Shown here piece after piece: positions 62,512 to 64,000 of a stretch of DNA of 64,000 nucleotides (position 1 is the stretch's first letter; each line of letters starts with the position of its first letter). The notes beneath the pieces were generated by a model. The model was not told the DNA's origin. It did not search any database and worked only from the letters and a program-made list of their open reading frames with translations. Location of the stretch: positions 6,548,242 through 6,612,241 of the forward strand of contig NC_066833.1 of assembly GCF_001640805.2 (NCBI RefSeq). The letters run 5' to 3'. The DNA comes from Lates calcarifer. Taxonomy: Eukaryota; Chordata; Actinopteri; Centropomidae. A program made the translations under genes and the position numbers.

Positions 62512-62574
62512 GCTTTGAGTAAAGAAAGGGATGTTATTTTAAGGCTGCAAAGAAAAGAGAGAGGCAGTCAGTAG
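62512..62574 (+). CDS. candidate terminal exon 3 of the same gene
   Basis: After a strong acceptor (AATTATTTTCAG), phase 0 reading gives ALSKERDVILRLQRKERGSQ and a TAG stop. The intron from exon 2 would be 95 nt, normal for fish. The three exons sum to 183 nt, or 60 residues. The predicted mature part is strongly charged and amphipathic. This could be coincidence, and the true next exon may lie further right. Confidence 0.28.
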   Translation, partial: ALSKERDVILRLQRKERGSQ

Positions 62575-64000
62575 AGGTGTGGTGGTTGTAGAGTCTTCGC
62601 TTTAGTCATTAATCAACAGCTCTGCCACAACTCTGTTTCTTCTCAGTGTCTTGTGGCTGCACAGGCTCATGTGATTATCACCACAATGGTCTGTTTGAAG
62701 GACAACAGAAAGTATTATGGTATCAAAGAATGAGTCCATAGATGCAAGTGATCAGCATATACATCCAAATACTGATTGCAAAGAGTAGTTGTGTGAGAGA
62801 AATTAAATGGGACTGACTGTAAGGTTTGGTAAACCTACAGTTTTTCTAATGAATTTAAATTCCAGACAGGCTGTATTACATGTCTTTTTTTCTCCTGGAA
62901 AAAAAGAGATTTAGTGTTGCAATCTGTTGTTAACTTGCAGTGAATTATGTTGCTTGTCTGCAGGTGCGCAGCATTCAAAGTGATGATTTCAAATGACATT
63001 TTGTGGAGAGACCAGGATGAGGTGGGTGAAGAGTAAACACAAAAATACTTTAAGATCACTTTAAAAGTACATAACATTATATAAAGGTACATAATATTAT
63101 ACATAATATACAGTATTTTCAACATGCAACACTATGGTGTATAGAGATGGTTGTTCACCTCTATTCCACAGCACCAGTACTGCTTATTAAAGTTTCAAAT
63201 AATGAAGTTCTACGTTTTCCGTCAGTCCTATTACTGACAGTCTGCTCAGTGATGGTCTGGTGGTCTGTCTACCAGGTCTGCTTATATAAAACAAATTTTA
63301 CATTTTTAGAAATGGTGGGCTTGTTTAGCCTGAAACACCTTTTTTGAAACTGCTAATCAAAACCTGAAAGCAGGGTTGGGACTAGATACTCCATCACATG
63401 CATGGGTGGTGCTGTTATGAGGCTAAGCTAAGTTTTCCCCTAATGATCATAAGAAAATGTGATACTGCTTTTGCACATTAATTGGCTTAAGCAAAATACA
63501 GAGAGCAAGCTGAAGAAGAGAAACACTGTGGTGTGGTACAGTGATATATGACTAGCTGTGATGGTATACGGAAAGCTGTTGGTAACAAGACTGAAAACTG
63601 GGGTTACTTAAAAATAATTAACTGGATGTGTTGTCCTTTTGCAGCCATCTCAGCTATTGATATCATGAACCTCATCACAGCAGAAAAATAATTAAAAAAA
63701 AATAACTATACAGCTTCTAACAGAAAATCTTGGGAAAAAAGTATCTTAAATGTCTAACAAATTCAACTTACAAATTCTTAACAGTTTTAAACCTTTGAAA
63801 TTCTGTACAGAACATAGTGTGTAGGTGACAGACAAAACAACAGGAACACAAAATAATCCTAAACTAGGATTATGGCCTCAAAAATGACATCTTGTCTCTG
63901 ATTTTGAGCAACTTGCTTCTTTTTTGCTTCTTAGAGGAAATATTTATTGGTTGTTGCATTGCAATAAAATTTGATTTTACAGGACATCCTGTTATTGTGC
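62575..64000. other. no supported gene to the window end
   Basis: AT-rich DNA. Possible acceptor sites (for example before 62647 and 62964) lead into frames that close within a few codons or lack convincing donors. If exon 3 is real, this is its 3' UTR and flank. Confidence 0.45.

Overview
The window is teleost fish nuclear DNA, most likely percomorph. It has compact spliced vertebrate genes, long AT-rich introns and spacers, many microsatellites, and repeat families typical of bony fish: a tRNA-derived SINE, Tc1-like and L2-like remnants, and a Tf1/sushi-type Ty3/gypsy LTR element. No operons, CRISPR arrays, rRNA or functional tRNA genes were seen.

Layout. (1) 1-10.4 kb: the 5' end of map4k4 on the minus strand. 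Coding exons 1 and 2 (10022-9966 and 9711-9646) encode the N-terminus and glycine-rich loop of a Ste20-type kinase. The rest of the gene lies off the left edge, and 1-9645 is intron 2. A (TC)n tract sits in its 5' leader or promoter. (2) 10.4-20.6 kb: spacer with MITE-like repeats. (3) 20.57-32.5 kb: a complete minus-strand lonrf2-like gene. All 12 coding exons could be resolved, with consistent splice sites and phases, giving a 770-residue TPR/RING/RING/LON protein. Its CpG-rich upstream region reaches about 33.6 kb and contains a TATA box and a 63-codon upstream ORF. (4) 33.6-60.4 kb: gene-poor, repeat-rich DNA. It holds a nested foldback repeat (41.0-41.6 kb), a full-length but broken Tf1/sushi-type LTR retrotransposon (41993-47349, 5-bp target duplication CTTTT), an L2-like LINE fragment (about 53.5-54.4 kb), and a Tc1-like transposase remnant interrupted by a SINE (58.5-59.5 kb). 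(5) 60.5-62.6 kb: a plus-strand TATA-like promoter and a signal-peptide exon. Two small downstream exons could join in frame to give a 60-residue secreted peptide, which I do not recognise.

MAP4K4 is a cytoplasmic kinase of the JNK/Hippo/cytoskeleton network, and LONRF2 is a RING ubiquitin ligase of protein quality control. Nothing suggests the genes work as a unit. I found no convincing new multi-gene system. The observations most worth following are the putative small secreted peptide gene, the self-priming complementarity in the LTR element together with loss of the TATA-like box in one LTR, a perfect 40-bp palindrome in lonrf2 intron 7, and the lonrf2 leader ORF.
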